Of a DNA stretch of 64,000 nucleotides, positions 53,832-64,000 are shown piece by piece. Source of the DNA: Leuctra nigra (Eukaryota > Arthropoda > Insecta > Plecoptera > Leuctridae); NCBI GenBank assembly GCA_934045905.1, contig OW203770.1, forward strand, positions 3,906,001 through 3,970,000. Direction: 5' to 3'. The notes under the pieces were generated by a model. The model did not search any database. It was not told the DNA's origin and saw only the letters and a program-made list of their open reading frames with translations. A program made the translations under genes and the position numbers. How positions within the stretch are numbered: position 1 is the stretch's first letter; every line of letters begins with the position of its first letter.

Positions 53832-55534
53832 CTAGTGGAGCGGTCGCTCCACCCAGCCAAGTCGTACTGTACACTCACACTCACTCAACATACCGTAAAT
53901 GCCTAATAAACTGAGGAGCAGACCAAACACTTTTACTGTAAGCAACAACATGGCATTTTCGGCCTACTGGATCTTAAAATTGGAAAATCTCACATTGTTT
54001 CCAAATATCTTAATTTCGAGCTATGGCCCACCCCACTACTTATACCAAATTCGGGAACAACAGGTTATACCATTTGCGAGCTAGAGGGCCGTGAAATACG
54101 TAAAATTACAAAACTTTCTGATTCTGATGATGATGATGATGATGATGATATTGTCACGATACATCGTGGTTTCGCAACCCGCGATCCATCCCTGCATGAT
54201 TGGTTGCATAACCATCAGGGAGGACTGTGTATCTGTCAGTGCACTTTGTTCATGCCTGGTCAGCGGTATTGATAGCCGCCGAACCAAGAGGTGATAGTCG
54301 GGGAGTCGGCGACAAGATCTAGCCAAGACAACACCTGGAAGACTCCACGGGCGGGACGCAGGACAACCGCGAGGCGCGGGAAGGACGCGGGACCACGTGG
54401 TCAATGAGATAAGTGCCAGTTTCACCGTGTAGCTTCACTACACTATTGTAACCCTTTCCGTATTTTATACCATAATAATAAATTGCTCTCTAATCTCTAT
54501 GTAAACGTATTTCTTCTCTAGCTACAACCCAGAAATTGTATAATGATCCCAACGAGAAAGTTATTCTCGTGACAATATCAGGAAACGTTGCTATCACCGA
54601 CACAGCCTAAACGGCTGAGCCGATCAACCTAAAATTTCTACCACATGTGCACTTTTGGCGTCTGATGATACCTTGCCCTTACAAATTTTTTGTGCCGCCA
54701 TTTTGAAACCGGAAGTGTCGTCATATCTCAAAAATGGATTACCTATCGGGACGAAACTAGCGCCAAACGATTCAGACGGACTTCTTTATAAAATATCAAT
54801 AGTCGAAATAGAAATGTACTATTACCAAAACCGGAAATGACGTCATAAAAATGCAAAATATAACAAAAATCATCTCTTAGAACGATAACTACATTGTTAC
54901 ATAACATTTATAGATACAAATTTTAGGTGGCAGTGATGTCAGCCGCCATTTTGAAAACCGGAAGTGATGCCATAGCTCGAGAAGGGCTGGACCAATTGGA
55001 ACAAACTTTCGCTATACTTCATAGCATATTATTTACAGCATATACATAGTAACAAGCACAATTTTTCTTAACAATCAAATCACAAAGGCGTATTTTTTAA
55101 AGGAATTATAGTCTTTGGTGACACAATATATGTTACAAGTTGTAAGAATAAACAGAAAAAAGGAGTGATATCCCCATAAAAAAACACTTCAGCCAAGTCT
55201 CTTCAACTAAAAAAAAATTGAAGAAATCTAAAAATTCAGCACTGAAATGTAGTGATATGAAAAATGGGCAAGTCAAAACTTTCAAAAAATACTTGGCGCA
55301 TCGTGCATATAAATTGTATAGAAGTATGCCGGAAATCAAATATATTCATCTATACATATAATATATCTATAATCCAATCCCCTAAAAAACGATGCGCCAA
55401 GTATTTTTTGAAAGTTTTGACTTGGCCATTTTTCATATCACTACATTTCAGTGCTGAATTTATAGATTTCTACAATTTTTTTTTAGTTGAAGAGACTTGG
55501 CTGGTATTTTTACACGAAGTGTTTTTTTATGGGT
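53832..55534 (-). mobile_element. Composite ETS/CRE repeat, full order
   Basis: It begins with CTAG and hairpin GTGGAGCGGTCGCTCCAC at 53835-53852, then the tail segment and a (GAT)n microsatellite. The motif-bearing body follows (ACCGGAAGTGTCGTCA near 54710, a one-base variant). The palindromic head is at 55172-55534. An LTR is inserted at 54152. Confidence 0.6.
54152..54574. mobile_element. Candidate solo LTR
   Basis: The ends are TGTCACGA and TCGTGACA, so it starts TG and ends CA, flanked by the 4-bp direct repeat ATAT. AATAAA is at 54477-54482. Length 423 bp, no internal coding region. This fits a solo LTR left by recombination of an insect LTR retrotransposon; the family is unknown. Confidence 0.65.
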
Positions 55535-56187
55535 TATGTTTTCATCGGACACATTTTGTGAATAAATAGGAATTTGAAACATTAACTGGGAGGCGACAAA
55601 AACTAGTCCCGCGGGCCGCAGGTTGAGTACCAATGTTAAGCTTAATCCTTCTATTGATTATAATTTAAAACCATCAACCTTGTGATTTTTAAATTTAAAC
55701 TTACACCGTTTGTTGATCAACTTAAAACTTTTCATGGTCTTTGGGACCAACATTTTAGGTATTTTTGCCAATTTAAAGACTAATCTGTCTTTATTTTCAA
55801 AAGTATTCACATAAAATATACTTTGATATTCAGCCTTATAATATGTTTTGAGGCATAATAATTTTTAAGTATTGATATGAGTATTTTTGTGGTTATTAAT
55901 TTGACTTTACCCTATACCAACAGTGTGGTCGTACATGGACATGTTTTACACAACGGGTAAAATACCGGGTAAAATAACGGGTAGAATTTTTACAGTGTAA
56001 CCGTTTGACGCATCGCCATTTGGACCAATATTATCTGTATACGATTAAGATTTATAAACGATAGGTATACAGAATTTCGGTTCGAGGTATTGCGCGTATT
56101 GGTGCCCGCTCATCAACGCGTTACATTCAGCGTTTTCCTAGTTATTTTTCAGTGAAGCCTGCGCTGCAATCTACAACATCTGGGTAG

Positions 56188-56404
56188 GTACACTCGGCCA
56201 AACAAAAATTGAACGTTGACTAAATTTGAATGACTGCTGGTCATGTCCCATAACCAATCAAATCTGGTTATTATCATTGAAATGTGAGGTCACCTACTAG
56301 AGTGAGACAATGAGATCGCTTAGACTGACTTCTGATGGTGCGATCTTACATTTATCAGCCCATCAGATTTATTGAACGTTCAATTTTTGTTTGGCCAAGT
56401 GTAC
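56188..56404. mobile_element. Short MITE, second copy
   Basis: GTACACTCGGCCAAACAAAA and TTTTGTTTGGCCAAGTGTAC bound 217 bp; it is in inverse orientation to 52273-52491. Confidence 0.7.
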
Positions 56405-56882
56405 GTATTCTATATCTTTATTTGATCTCGTCCCGACCGAATGCATTTCCGTGAAATGAATTCCATCGCGACGAAATTATGCCAAAAGTTTAAGCTGGGT
56501 CCACGTAGACCGTTTTTGCGTTCTGATTATTCCGCTTTTTCTTATGATCAATCAAAAGTCCAGAAACCGCTCACGGCAGACTTGTGATTGGCCTCCAAGG
56601 GCCAAGGCTGAAAAGTGTATAGTGGCAGCCCTATTTAGATGAAATGTGGACATAATTTGGAAAATTAATTTGAAGATAAATAATTATTCAACAATATTGT
56701 AATCGGTTTAAAAGTTTCAGAAGACTCTAAAGAATCATTAGTGCATGAAATTTTTTCAAAATATCAATTGAATAAAAATATAATTTATTTTATAAAATTT
56801 TATTTAAAATAAAAAAGGATTTGCCAATTATTATTTGCACAAAATAATCACTAAAACCGTAATAGTTTTCATCAAAATACAT

Positions 56883-57680
56883 ACTAGGAAAACGCTCAGT
56901 GTAACGCGTTGTTGAGCGAGCACGGGTACGTGCAAATTCACGAACCGGATATGCGTACACAACACACAGAAAACATATACATCCATATTGAACTGATTAT
57001 GATATCAACTTAAAAGAATATGCTTTTCATCGAAACTTTAAAATATCATCTAAGCACCTGGTTCATAAAGCAAATCAGAATCAATTCAATTGACACTGGA
57101 AAACATTCATTTCGATACTTCATAACTGACAGATATGAAAAATTTCAATACTTTCATACGTTCTTAACTGATTGGGATGAAATTTTGTAAAATAAGAGAC
57201 AGTATTGGTCTTAATGATCATGCAAAATATGAGTTTGATCAGAATTATCGAAGACCGTTTTCATTTTTCAGCCTATCAGGATATATTTATTTAAATTTTA
57301 ACCAATGAATGGATTTCTTCAAAAAAAAATGGTATGCAAACAGAGAAGGTTGGTTTTACATGTGTGCAAAATTTCAGCACGATCAAAGAAAAGCTCTGAC
57401 CTGTATAGCAAAAATATGAATTTGATCAGATTTATCGAAGAGCAGTTTCATTTTCAACCTACCATTAGGAGATGTTTATTTAAATTTTAACCAATGAATG
57501 GATTCAAAAAAATTAGGGTCTGCAACGCCCAGAGAATTTCCGAACACGTGTGCAAAATTTCAGCTCGATCGAAGAAAATCTCTGACCTGTATATCGTCAG
57601 TAACAGAAAAAAATAAAAAAAAAATAAACAGAGGTCCGTGCCAAAAGAGCAAAAAGGAGACGCTCGCTTCGCTCGCTAAA
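56883..57680 (-). mobile_element. Helentron/HINE-like element, minus orientation
   Basis: It begins ACTAGGAAAACGCTCAGTGT and ends GACGCTCGCTTCGCTCGCTA. The interior resembles 31940-32752. Confidence 0.65.
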
Positions 57681-58032
57681 TAATTTACAATGCTGAGAAA
57701 CACCAAAAAAATAATCAAACAATTATCTGCAAGAGAATAAAAGATACGTCGATTTTAGTTGATGCGCATGCGCAATTACACACATGGTAACAATAGGCGA
57801 GAATTCACCGCCATTTTTATGAATCCTGCTTCACGGCCTTCTAAAGAAATTTTCTAGACTGATCCAGATCAACTATTGATCCAATACACATATCCGCCAC
57901 AAAATACTATGTGCGACCTTAAATAAAATTTAGGGCACCAAATTTACTGAGTGTCGAAAAAATCGACAGTGGCATTTGGAGGGTTGATTAGAAAAAAACG
58001 GAAAACAAAAAACGCAAAACGATCTATGAGAA
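57681..58032. other. Intergenic, nothing recognised
   Basis: No gene or repeat end seen. Confidence 0.35.
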
Positions 58033-58233
58033 CCTGAGGGCTTATTCTCGAAAAAGTTATCACGTCATAAGTTATGAATCATAAAAAGTCATAATATGAA
58101 CATGGTGAGAGATAGGACTAATATGAATCATAATCTACGCATAATTGGCCATAATTGGCATAATCTATCATAATCATCTTATGAATCATAACTTGGGAGT
58201 TATGACGTAATAACTTTTTCGAGAATACGGCTT
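58033..58233. mobile_element. Short foldback MITE, second copy
   Basis: GGGCTTATTCTCGAAAAAGT at the left pairs with ACTTTTTCGAGAATACGGC at the right. It is related to 49774-49923 and about 50 bp longer in the centre. Confidence 0.6.
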
Positions 58234-58444
58234 TACTCTCCTAGAGGTGTAGGCTTGATAATATAGAAACATTAATCTAGTTAATCTGTCCCTAAATATA
58301 TGGTTAAAGTAAGTTTAATTATAGTTTGACAATAACAATTCAATATTGTATATTATTGTTCTGTTATTCTGTTATAAAATTAAACTTAAAATTAACCAAA
58401 TTGGTTTATAGATCAATACAATTTATAACATTGAATTGCATCAT

Positions 58445-58970
58445 CTCTGCATGTCCACCATGTCCGCCATGTCCATCATGTCCGCAATGTCCGGCATGTC
58501 CCCCATGTCCGCCATGTCCCCCATGTCCGTCATGTCCGCAATATCCGCCATGTCCGCAATGTCCGGCATGTCCCCCATGTCCGCCATGTCCGCAATATCC
58601 GCCATGTCCGCAATGTCCGGCATGTCCCCCATGTCCGCCATGTCCCCCATGTCCGCCATGTCCGCCATGTCCCCCATGTCCGTCATGTCCGCAATATCCG
58701 CCATGTCCGTTATGTCCGGCATGTCCCCCATGTCCCCCATGTCCGTCATGTATGTCCGCTATGTCCGTCATGTCCGCAATGTACGGCATGTCCGCCATGT
58801 CCGCCATGTCCGCCATATCCGCAATGTCCGGCATGTCCCCCATGTCCGCCATGTCCGGCATGTCCCCCATGTCCGTCATGTCCGCCATGTCCGACATGTC
58901 CGCCATGTCCGTCATGTCCGCAATGTCCGTCATGTCCGCCATGTCCGACATGTCCGCCATGTCCGCCTTG
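58445..58970. repeat. 9-bp minisatellite (ATGTCCGCC)n, about 58 units
   Basis: The unit ATGTCCRYC varies mainly at two positions. The consensus has no stop in any of the six frames, giving MSA, CPP and VRH on plus and GGH, ADM and RTW on minus. A 4-bp irregularity at about 58746-58752 shifts the plus frames. No splice sites or start context were found, so no coding role is claimed. Confidence 0.85.
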
Positions 58971-59632
58971 CGCCTCCTACCCGAAACCGGCTGAAAGAGG
59001 AAACAATGTTACTCAATGTCCAATTGGTCAAGGTGCCAGTGTTTTCCAATCACTTCTATCCCTGCACCAAACCAGTTATATTTTCTGTTTATTTGCTATG
59101 TAAAACATTTCACACATTTTTGTGCATCCCAGAATCACCTATAAATTGTTTAGACTCGAAAAAACGCCCTGGGGGGTTATTCTAAATTCCCTTGTCGTCT
59201 CGTATCAATAGGGCATGCCAAAGATAGAACGATAATTTTGTCCGCCGTAAGCGTCATGAGCGTTTTGTGGGAAAGTGTTTCATCTATATTCTGAAATTCT
59301 TTGGTTTCAGTATCTTTGGATTACACTCAGCTGATTTTGTTGACAGCTTGACAGCTGACAGTTCAAACCTGTGTAGTTAAAAATAGTCGTTCAAAAGTAA
59401 TTCCACGCCTAGTAAATAATCATTTAAAGTTCCATTGTGAAATCATCAGTGTGAGTAAAAAACTATTATTAACAAGGAAATGGTGTGGTTATTAGACTGA
59501 AACCGCCATTTTTCAAATGAAAGTCACCGCCGCCTATAGTTGACTGACAAACAGCCCGCTAATCTTACTTGCTTTTTCCCACAAAATGCATTGTGCTGCT
59601 ATCTGCTGGTTGTTTCGCTTTGCACTTGCCCT
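58971..59632. other. Intergenic, nothing recognised
   Basis: No ORF, exon or repeat boundary supported. Confidence 0.4.
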
Positions 59633-60039
59633 CGTTCTAGAATTCAGCGAAACATGCAGCGCTGCAGCGAGAAAATGGCGTCCTGCTAGATGAATTCCCG
59701 CTTAATTTATGAACGATTGGCTTAGTTTTGCTAGATGAATGTGGGGGCAAGATTTTAAAACATGGACCTCGTTGTCAAAGCAAAAATGCAATGAAATATA
59801 ACGCAATAAACTATGCAATAATACGGCATATTATATTAGAGAAACATATATTTAACCCTCATATTCATCGACATTTCAGAAACGACGCATAACTGACAAT
59901 TTAAATCATTGATACACAGATGAACAAAAACAAACGCCGCCATTTTGCATCCATCTAGCGAATAAAGCGAAGATTTTTGTTGCTAGATCCGCTAGATAGC
60001 CGCTGTACAGCGCTGCATGTTTCGCTGAATTCTGGAACG
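59633..60039. mobile_element. Foldback/TIR element
   Basis: GAATTCAGCGAAACATGCAG near the left is matched by CTGCATGTTTCGCTGAATTC at the right, extending to CGTTC and GAACG. The 407-bp unit has no ORF. The TIR is about 32 bp with one mismatch. Confidence 0.65.
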
Positions 60040-60210
60040 CCGCTTACGGCATTACTACCATAGATAGCAGTGACACCGTATCAAATGAAAAGAGAGGACA
60101 AGCAAATTTAGATAGCCCCTCTGAGGGGCTCAAACTCCCCTGATTGTGTCGGAATATCCCCACACCCACGATAAAAGTAGATCCTATACGCGCCTGGGGA
60201 AGAATGCATG

Positions 60211-60599
60211 TTAAGACGGCTGGGTAGTGAGTTTGTACATGAAGAGTTTTTAATCAATTTTTATCAATGTCTTTTAACAATGTAATTGTTAACAAAATAA
60301 GGCTTTGTACGAGTGTTCAGAACAGTTAAATGAAAATAATTCCATGGCGTGTAATGGTTTATTAGATTTACTTTGTCCTACAGACGTTTAGTGTCCGAAA
60401 ATTAGTAAAAATATGGCACTAAACATCTGTTGGTAAAATAAAACTAATAACTTATTCCAAACTATAAAATTATTTTTATTGAAGTGTTCTGAAGACTAGT
60501 ACAAAGCCCTATTTGATAACAATTACATTGGTAAATGATATTGATAAAAATCGATCAAAAAAACTCTTCAAGGCCACGCTCACTACTCAGCCCTCTTCA
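60211..60599. mobile_element. Foldback element, complete
   Basis: TTAAGACGGCTGGGTAGTGA at the left, GCTCACTACTCAGCCCTCTT at the right, and a central pair around CAGACGTTTAGTGTCC. Same family as 40690-41081. Confidence 0.6.
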
Positions 60600-60680
60600 G
60601 AACCCAAAGCCAGTATTCTGATATAGAAGCAACAGTCCTCTCTCCTCATTGATTCTTTTGAATGAGAGACTTTGACTTAC

Positions 60681-60817
60681 TAGTAAGGTAAATGGAGATC
60701 CGTTTCTTGGTACGAGCGTTTCCACAACGAAACCCTTCATATTCCATGCACTCAGTGTCACAATCTTCATCTCGAGCCTTCTTCACAGGGAGGTCGTCGC
60801 CACAGTAGCATAAGATG
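60681..60817 (-). CDS. Single exon with most of a WSC domain
   Basis: On the minus strand the exon follows TCTGTTACAG and precedes GTAAGT. It is 137 nt, entering in phase 2 and leaving in phase 1. It reads CYCGDDLPVKKARDEDCDTE, then CMEYEGFRCGN and RISIYLT. This matches the C-x-C-G, C-x3-C and C-G...S-x-Y spacing of WSC domains, which are small Cys-rich modules thought to bind carbohydrate. Adjacent exons were not found within about 2 kb on either side, so the gene is partial here. Its proximity to lectins may be coincidence. Confidence 0.55.
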
Positions 60818-61015
60818 CTGTAACAGAGAACATGGCCGAAATTAGAAGTAGTAGCAGTAGTTTAGTATTGTATTCGTACAAATAAGCGATACGTGATGGA
60901 GCCCTTTCTGGCAGGATACTTTTTGGATGCACTTTTTTATTTTTTAGTTCGTGTTTCCATAGGGCAGTGGAAAAGGTCAAACAATTGAAGTTTAAATTTA
61001 GTTACAAGTAAAAAG

Positions 61016-61482
61016 TCTAGACCTACACTTCCCCCGGCCCATCACTGGGAAGAGCGTCAACTTCCAATGCTGCCAATGCTAATCCATCAAGTACAAAAAG
61101 CCATCTGAGTTACTACCGCAAGCGCCATCTTCTACGTGACAATGGAAGTAAATGAACAGTCGATGGCTCAGTCGATACATTATCGTCAATATCCGGATAG
61201 TAAACGCAATAAATACGTAAAATGTATTAAAATAACATTTGTTCATGCATTTGTATAATATTTATTGATAAATATATACGTATATATTTATATAAATATT
61301 TACATATATACATTATATACATAATGAATAGTTCTCTCAGCTCCCACCACCCTAGCATTTCAGGAGCGCTGCGGTTCGTAACTCAGATTTTAGAACGATT
61401 CGTATTGTCCATTTTCAGACCACGAATATCTGGAAGTTGACGCTCTTCCCAGTGGTGGGGCGGGGGAAGTGTAGGTCTAGTC
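61016..61482. mobile_element. TIR element with about 50-bp arms
   Basis: CTAGACCTACACTTCCCCC at the left and GGGGGAAGTGTAGGTCTAG at the right, the arms extending to CAACTTCCA and TGGAAGTTG. The centre is (TATA)-rich at 61260-61325. TTTAGTTACAAGT lies just outside both ends as a direct repeat. Confidence 0.65.
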
Positions 61483-61960
61483 ACTTTAGTTACAAGTTTA
61501 CATTCTCAGCCATAACAAACAACTAAAGCAAATTTAATATAACTTATTTATATAAATATCCCGCGATATCCTCTATTATCCCCCCTATGTCTAGTACCAA
61601 AGAATCCACCAGAGGTCAGTCGTGTTCCTTATTTTCTGATATAGAATATAGAATTCTAATCTTTATGCGAGGTACTGTTGCATATCCTCACGATAAGGAT
61701 TTTCAATTTTTACATATGATTTTTGAATGAATTAAGAGTCTTGGGGAAAGCTGTATAAACTGACGTTGCGTCAAATTTTCCCAAAATGCGGACATATTCT
61801 AGGCTCATTATTTATTCCAATTTGATGCAACTTTGAGATAAAAAAAATATAAAAAAAGAGTATCAAAACAATATAGTTTTGTTATTCTGGGAATCCTATT
61901 GAGAAAATTTAAGTCTGTTCAAGCACTGAGCAATATTGGCGAAATTTTGAATTTGCATTG

Positions 61961-62361
61961 ACAATTAAGAGGCAGACGGAAGCCAACGGGAATCGCAAGG
62001 TTCGTCAGAGCGTTTTTTTTTAATTTGTCTTTCCACTAAATAATTTTAAAAAATCAGATAGTAACGACCCATTACAGCCGAATAGACTAAATAATGCCGC
62101 ACACTAGAGTTCGTTATGACTTTTGGTACGACCTCAAAGTGTTAAATACGATATTTTTAGTAAAATATACGTATTTAACACTTTGAGGTCGCATCAGAGG
62201 TCATAAAGTACTGCAGTTTGCGGCATTATTTAGTCTTTTATGCTGTAATGGGTCAATACTATCTGATTTTTTAAAATTATTTAGTGGGAAGACAAAATTA
62301 AAAAAAATACGCTCTGGCGAACCTTGCGATTCCCGTTTGCTTCCGTTTACATCTTAATTGT
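61961..62361. mobile_element. Foldback element
   Basis: ACAATTAAGAGGCAGACGG and, inverted, CCGTTTACATCTTAATTGT. The inner arms around TATTTAACACTTTGAGGTCG are nearly perfect. About 400 bp, no ORF. Confidence 0.65.
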
Positions 62362-62753
62362 GACCTTACCTAGGTACTTACGCTGGATCTGAATGGTCAA
62401 CTATGTATTTGGACAGCCGTCAATAAAGTTGAACTTACTATTAGGTATCAGTCATACTTCGGGTATTAGCGGGCTATTTTTGATATTTAAATGAGTCCTA
62501 CCAACGTGCCCCCCCCTAATTAAAAGTGATACGCAGCGATTGAGCATACTTGTGACATTTCATTTCTTGCAGTTCACAGACAGAACGGCTTGTTAGAAAT
62601 ATTTTCTTCTGTGCTGTGACACGATTTAAAATGATAGCATTATTATATAGGGGGTCAAATGTTGGCAAGGAGTCTCAGAGGCTGTGTGGATTGTCAACAT
62701 CTGCATGTCAACATCTTATATCTGCACGTGATGAATCTTCTTCATGAATTTGG

Positions 62754-63006
62754 CTGAATATTTCACATATTATTACAAACAAATCAAAGTTTGATGTGTG
62801 AAAGTTTCAAATTTATTACTTTTGTAGGAAAAAAGTTACGTCTTTCGTATTTGGTTATCGAAAATACAATTAAACGGAGCCCAAATTTGTCAATTTTTCG
62901 AGAACTAAATTCGTACATGTTTACCTTTTTTCCTACAAAAGTAATGTTTTTGAAACTTTCACACATCAAACCTTGGTATGTTGGTTTTAATATGTGAAAT
63001 ATTCAG
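62754..63006. repeat. Inverted repeat
   Basis: CTGAATATTTCACATATT and AATATGTGAAATATTCAG close a roughly 250-bp unit with TTACTTTTGTAGGAAAAAAG inside each arm. Confidence 0.6.
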
Positions 63007-63166
63007 TTAAATTCCTGGAGAAGTTTCATCAAAGCGGTGTCTCGCCCAATTGACCTTTTTTCTGCCACCCGGTATTTAATAAGCGGACCACGTTGTTCAG
63101 TATTTTCAGTATTGAAAATATATTAAGATCGATTGTGCAAAAATGCCAAGCAATTTGAATGAATTG

Positions 63167-63300
63167 AACGAAAGTAGTTATGGAATCTTGAAGTTGAGCG
63201 TAAAATCAGAATATAAACTTTTATTACACACGTTATAAAGCGATTTTTTCCCCTATATTCTGTTTTCAAGCTCAACTTCACGATTCCATAACTTTCGTTC
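63167..63300. repeat. Inverted repeat
   Basis: AACGAAAGTAGTTATGGAATC and, inverted, GATTCCATAACTTTCGTT, with GAAGTTGAGC and its complement inside. About 134 bp. Confidence 0.55.
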
Positions 63301-64000
63301 CATATATTGATATTGATTGACATATTTACATAATTGATCTTAATCATTTTTAAATAAAACGTGCAATTTTCAGCTTGATATCGTCGCTAGTTTTGCAGAA
63401 ACAGCGTCCCGTCCAAATGGACGTTTTCTAAACGTGCGCTATTTGATCTCCGTAATATCGATTTTTGGACAACCAAATTTGAACATGTGTAACATTTTTC
63501 CTAACATTACAATGATTTTTAATCTTGCGCACATCACACCGTAGTATGTTATTTATATTATGTTTAATTTTTAACCCGAAGTGTGCAGCAGTTTAGTCAC
63601 AGCGATGTCTCGCCAATTGTGTTTTTTTTTGCGCCACCCGCGGTATATGCATTTGGTGAGATACGTGGCACCTTCCCATCACGACGATCCTACGGGATAC
63701 CACTTGGCCCCCTGGATTATAATCTAGAGATCACGAGTATTTCAAATAGATTATGACAACAGGACCGTAACAAGGGGTGTGCGGGCGGTGCGGCAGCACA
63801 GGGCGCCGCCAACAAGGGGGCGCCAGGAAACCAAATTTTTATGTACTTAAATTTTTGCACCCAAAATTAATTTTTGCGTATTAAAAACACAAAAGTCGCC
63901 CTGCGGGGCATGGTTAATGTCGGTGATGATTTCAGTCATACCCAAGAGGTCTAACCCCACCCCCCCCCCCCTCCCCATCACAAATTAATGCGCCCTTTAA
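63301..64000. other. Window end, dispersed repeat and poly-C
   Basis: No gene is seen. From about 63760 a block with GGGCGCCGCCAACAAGGGGG and CGCCCTGCGGGGC resembles the poly-G-associated repeats. A poly-C tract is at 63960-63971. Confidence 0.35.

Larger units (their letters stand above)
53271..55635. mobile_element. hAT-like element, non-autonomous
   Basis: The left end CAGTGGTACTCAACC and right end GGTTGAGTACCAATG are inverted (14 of 15). The flanks share TTAAGC, consistent with an eroded 8-bp duplication. The interior is mostly a composite ETS/CRE repeat and a poly-G block; no transposase. Confidence 0.6.
53045..56143 (+). mobile_element. Helentron-like element carrying nested insertions
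   Basis: The family interior is at 53090-53270 (CTCGATTGGTTGGTCC) and resumes at 55636 onward (ACTTAAAACTTTTCATGGTC). It ends GCTCATCAACGCGTTACATT, then GCGTTTTCCTAG, at 56143. The parts are separated by the hAT-like element 53271-55635. The 5' end is not clear. Confidence 0.5.

Noticed and set aside
54081..54425. 114-codon minus-strand frame
   Set aside because: It covers a candidate LTR and a microsatellite, with no domain signal.
58326..59185. Open frames of 184-249 codons encoding MSAMSA, PCPPCP or GGHGGH
   Set aside because: The 9-bp repeat has no stop in any frame, so long frames are expected by chance; the frame also changes midway and no splice sites fit.

Overview
The window is a piece of an AT-rich invertebrate nuclear genome, most likely an arthropod and plausibly a hemipteran-like insect. 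The evidence is multi-exon genes with GT-AG introns, an OATP transporter with arthropod-style sequence, secreted C-type lectin genes resembling insect hemolymph LPS-binding proteins, a tRNA-headed SINE whose tail resembles insect SINEs, an RTE-type LINE, and a very dense load of DNA transposon debris. Species assignment is inference.

Layout. 0-5 kb: transposons only, including a SINE split by a hAT-like element that is itself split by a Helentron-like element. 5.05-16.25 kb (minus): a 12-exon OATP/SLCO-type transporter with large repeat-filled introns, one 1-nt coding frameshift (exon 5) and a lost splice donor (exon 11). 16.3-20.7 kb: repeats, including a 383-bp element with perfect TIRs and TSD. 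20.86-23.37 kb (plus): lectin gene A, a signal peptide plus two CTLDs in 5 exons. 23.4-37 kb: repeats, a roughly 2-kb array of 82-bp units, a LINE fragment and several Helentron-like copies. 37.04-41.39 kb (plus): lectin gene C, an N-terminal unknown domain, a Pro/Cys/Ser/Tyr linker and one CTLD. 43.29-46.54 kb (minus): a nearly intact RTE LINE with a 12-bp target-site duplication. 48.93-52.01 kb (minus): lectin gene B, an inverted paralogue of A. 52-58 kb: a four-deep transposon nest and other repeats. 58.4-58.97 kb: a 9-bp minisatellite. 60.68-60.82 kb (minus): one exon encoding most of a WSC domain, from a gene otherwise not recognised. 61-64 kb: foldback elements.

The three lectins form a small cluster of probably secreted, possibly immune, recognition proteins. 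Genes A and B face each other across about 31 kb. Their first three exons are almost identical while the last two, encoding the second CTLD, have diverged strongly. In both genes exon 3 lies at the end of a tandem array of near-identical units, each carrying its own 3' splice acceptor; the pitch is 157 bp in B (frame-breaking) and 156 bp in A (frame-keeping).

Two repeat families stand out. The first is a Helentron/HINE-like family with asymmetric terminal inverted repeats and a 3' hairpin ending CTAG; one insertion has a matching empty site in this same window. The second is a composite element with a long palindrome at one end, a body of repeated units carrying CCGGAAGTGACGTCA (a combined ETS and CRE binding motif), and a perfect-arm hairpin at the other end. 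All homology calls were made by eye, without a database search.
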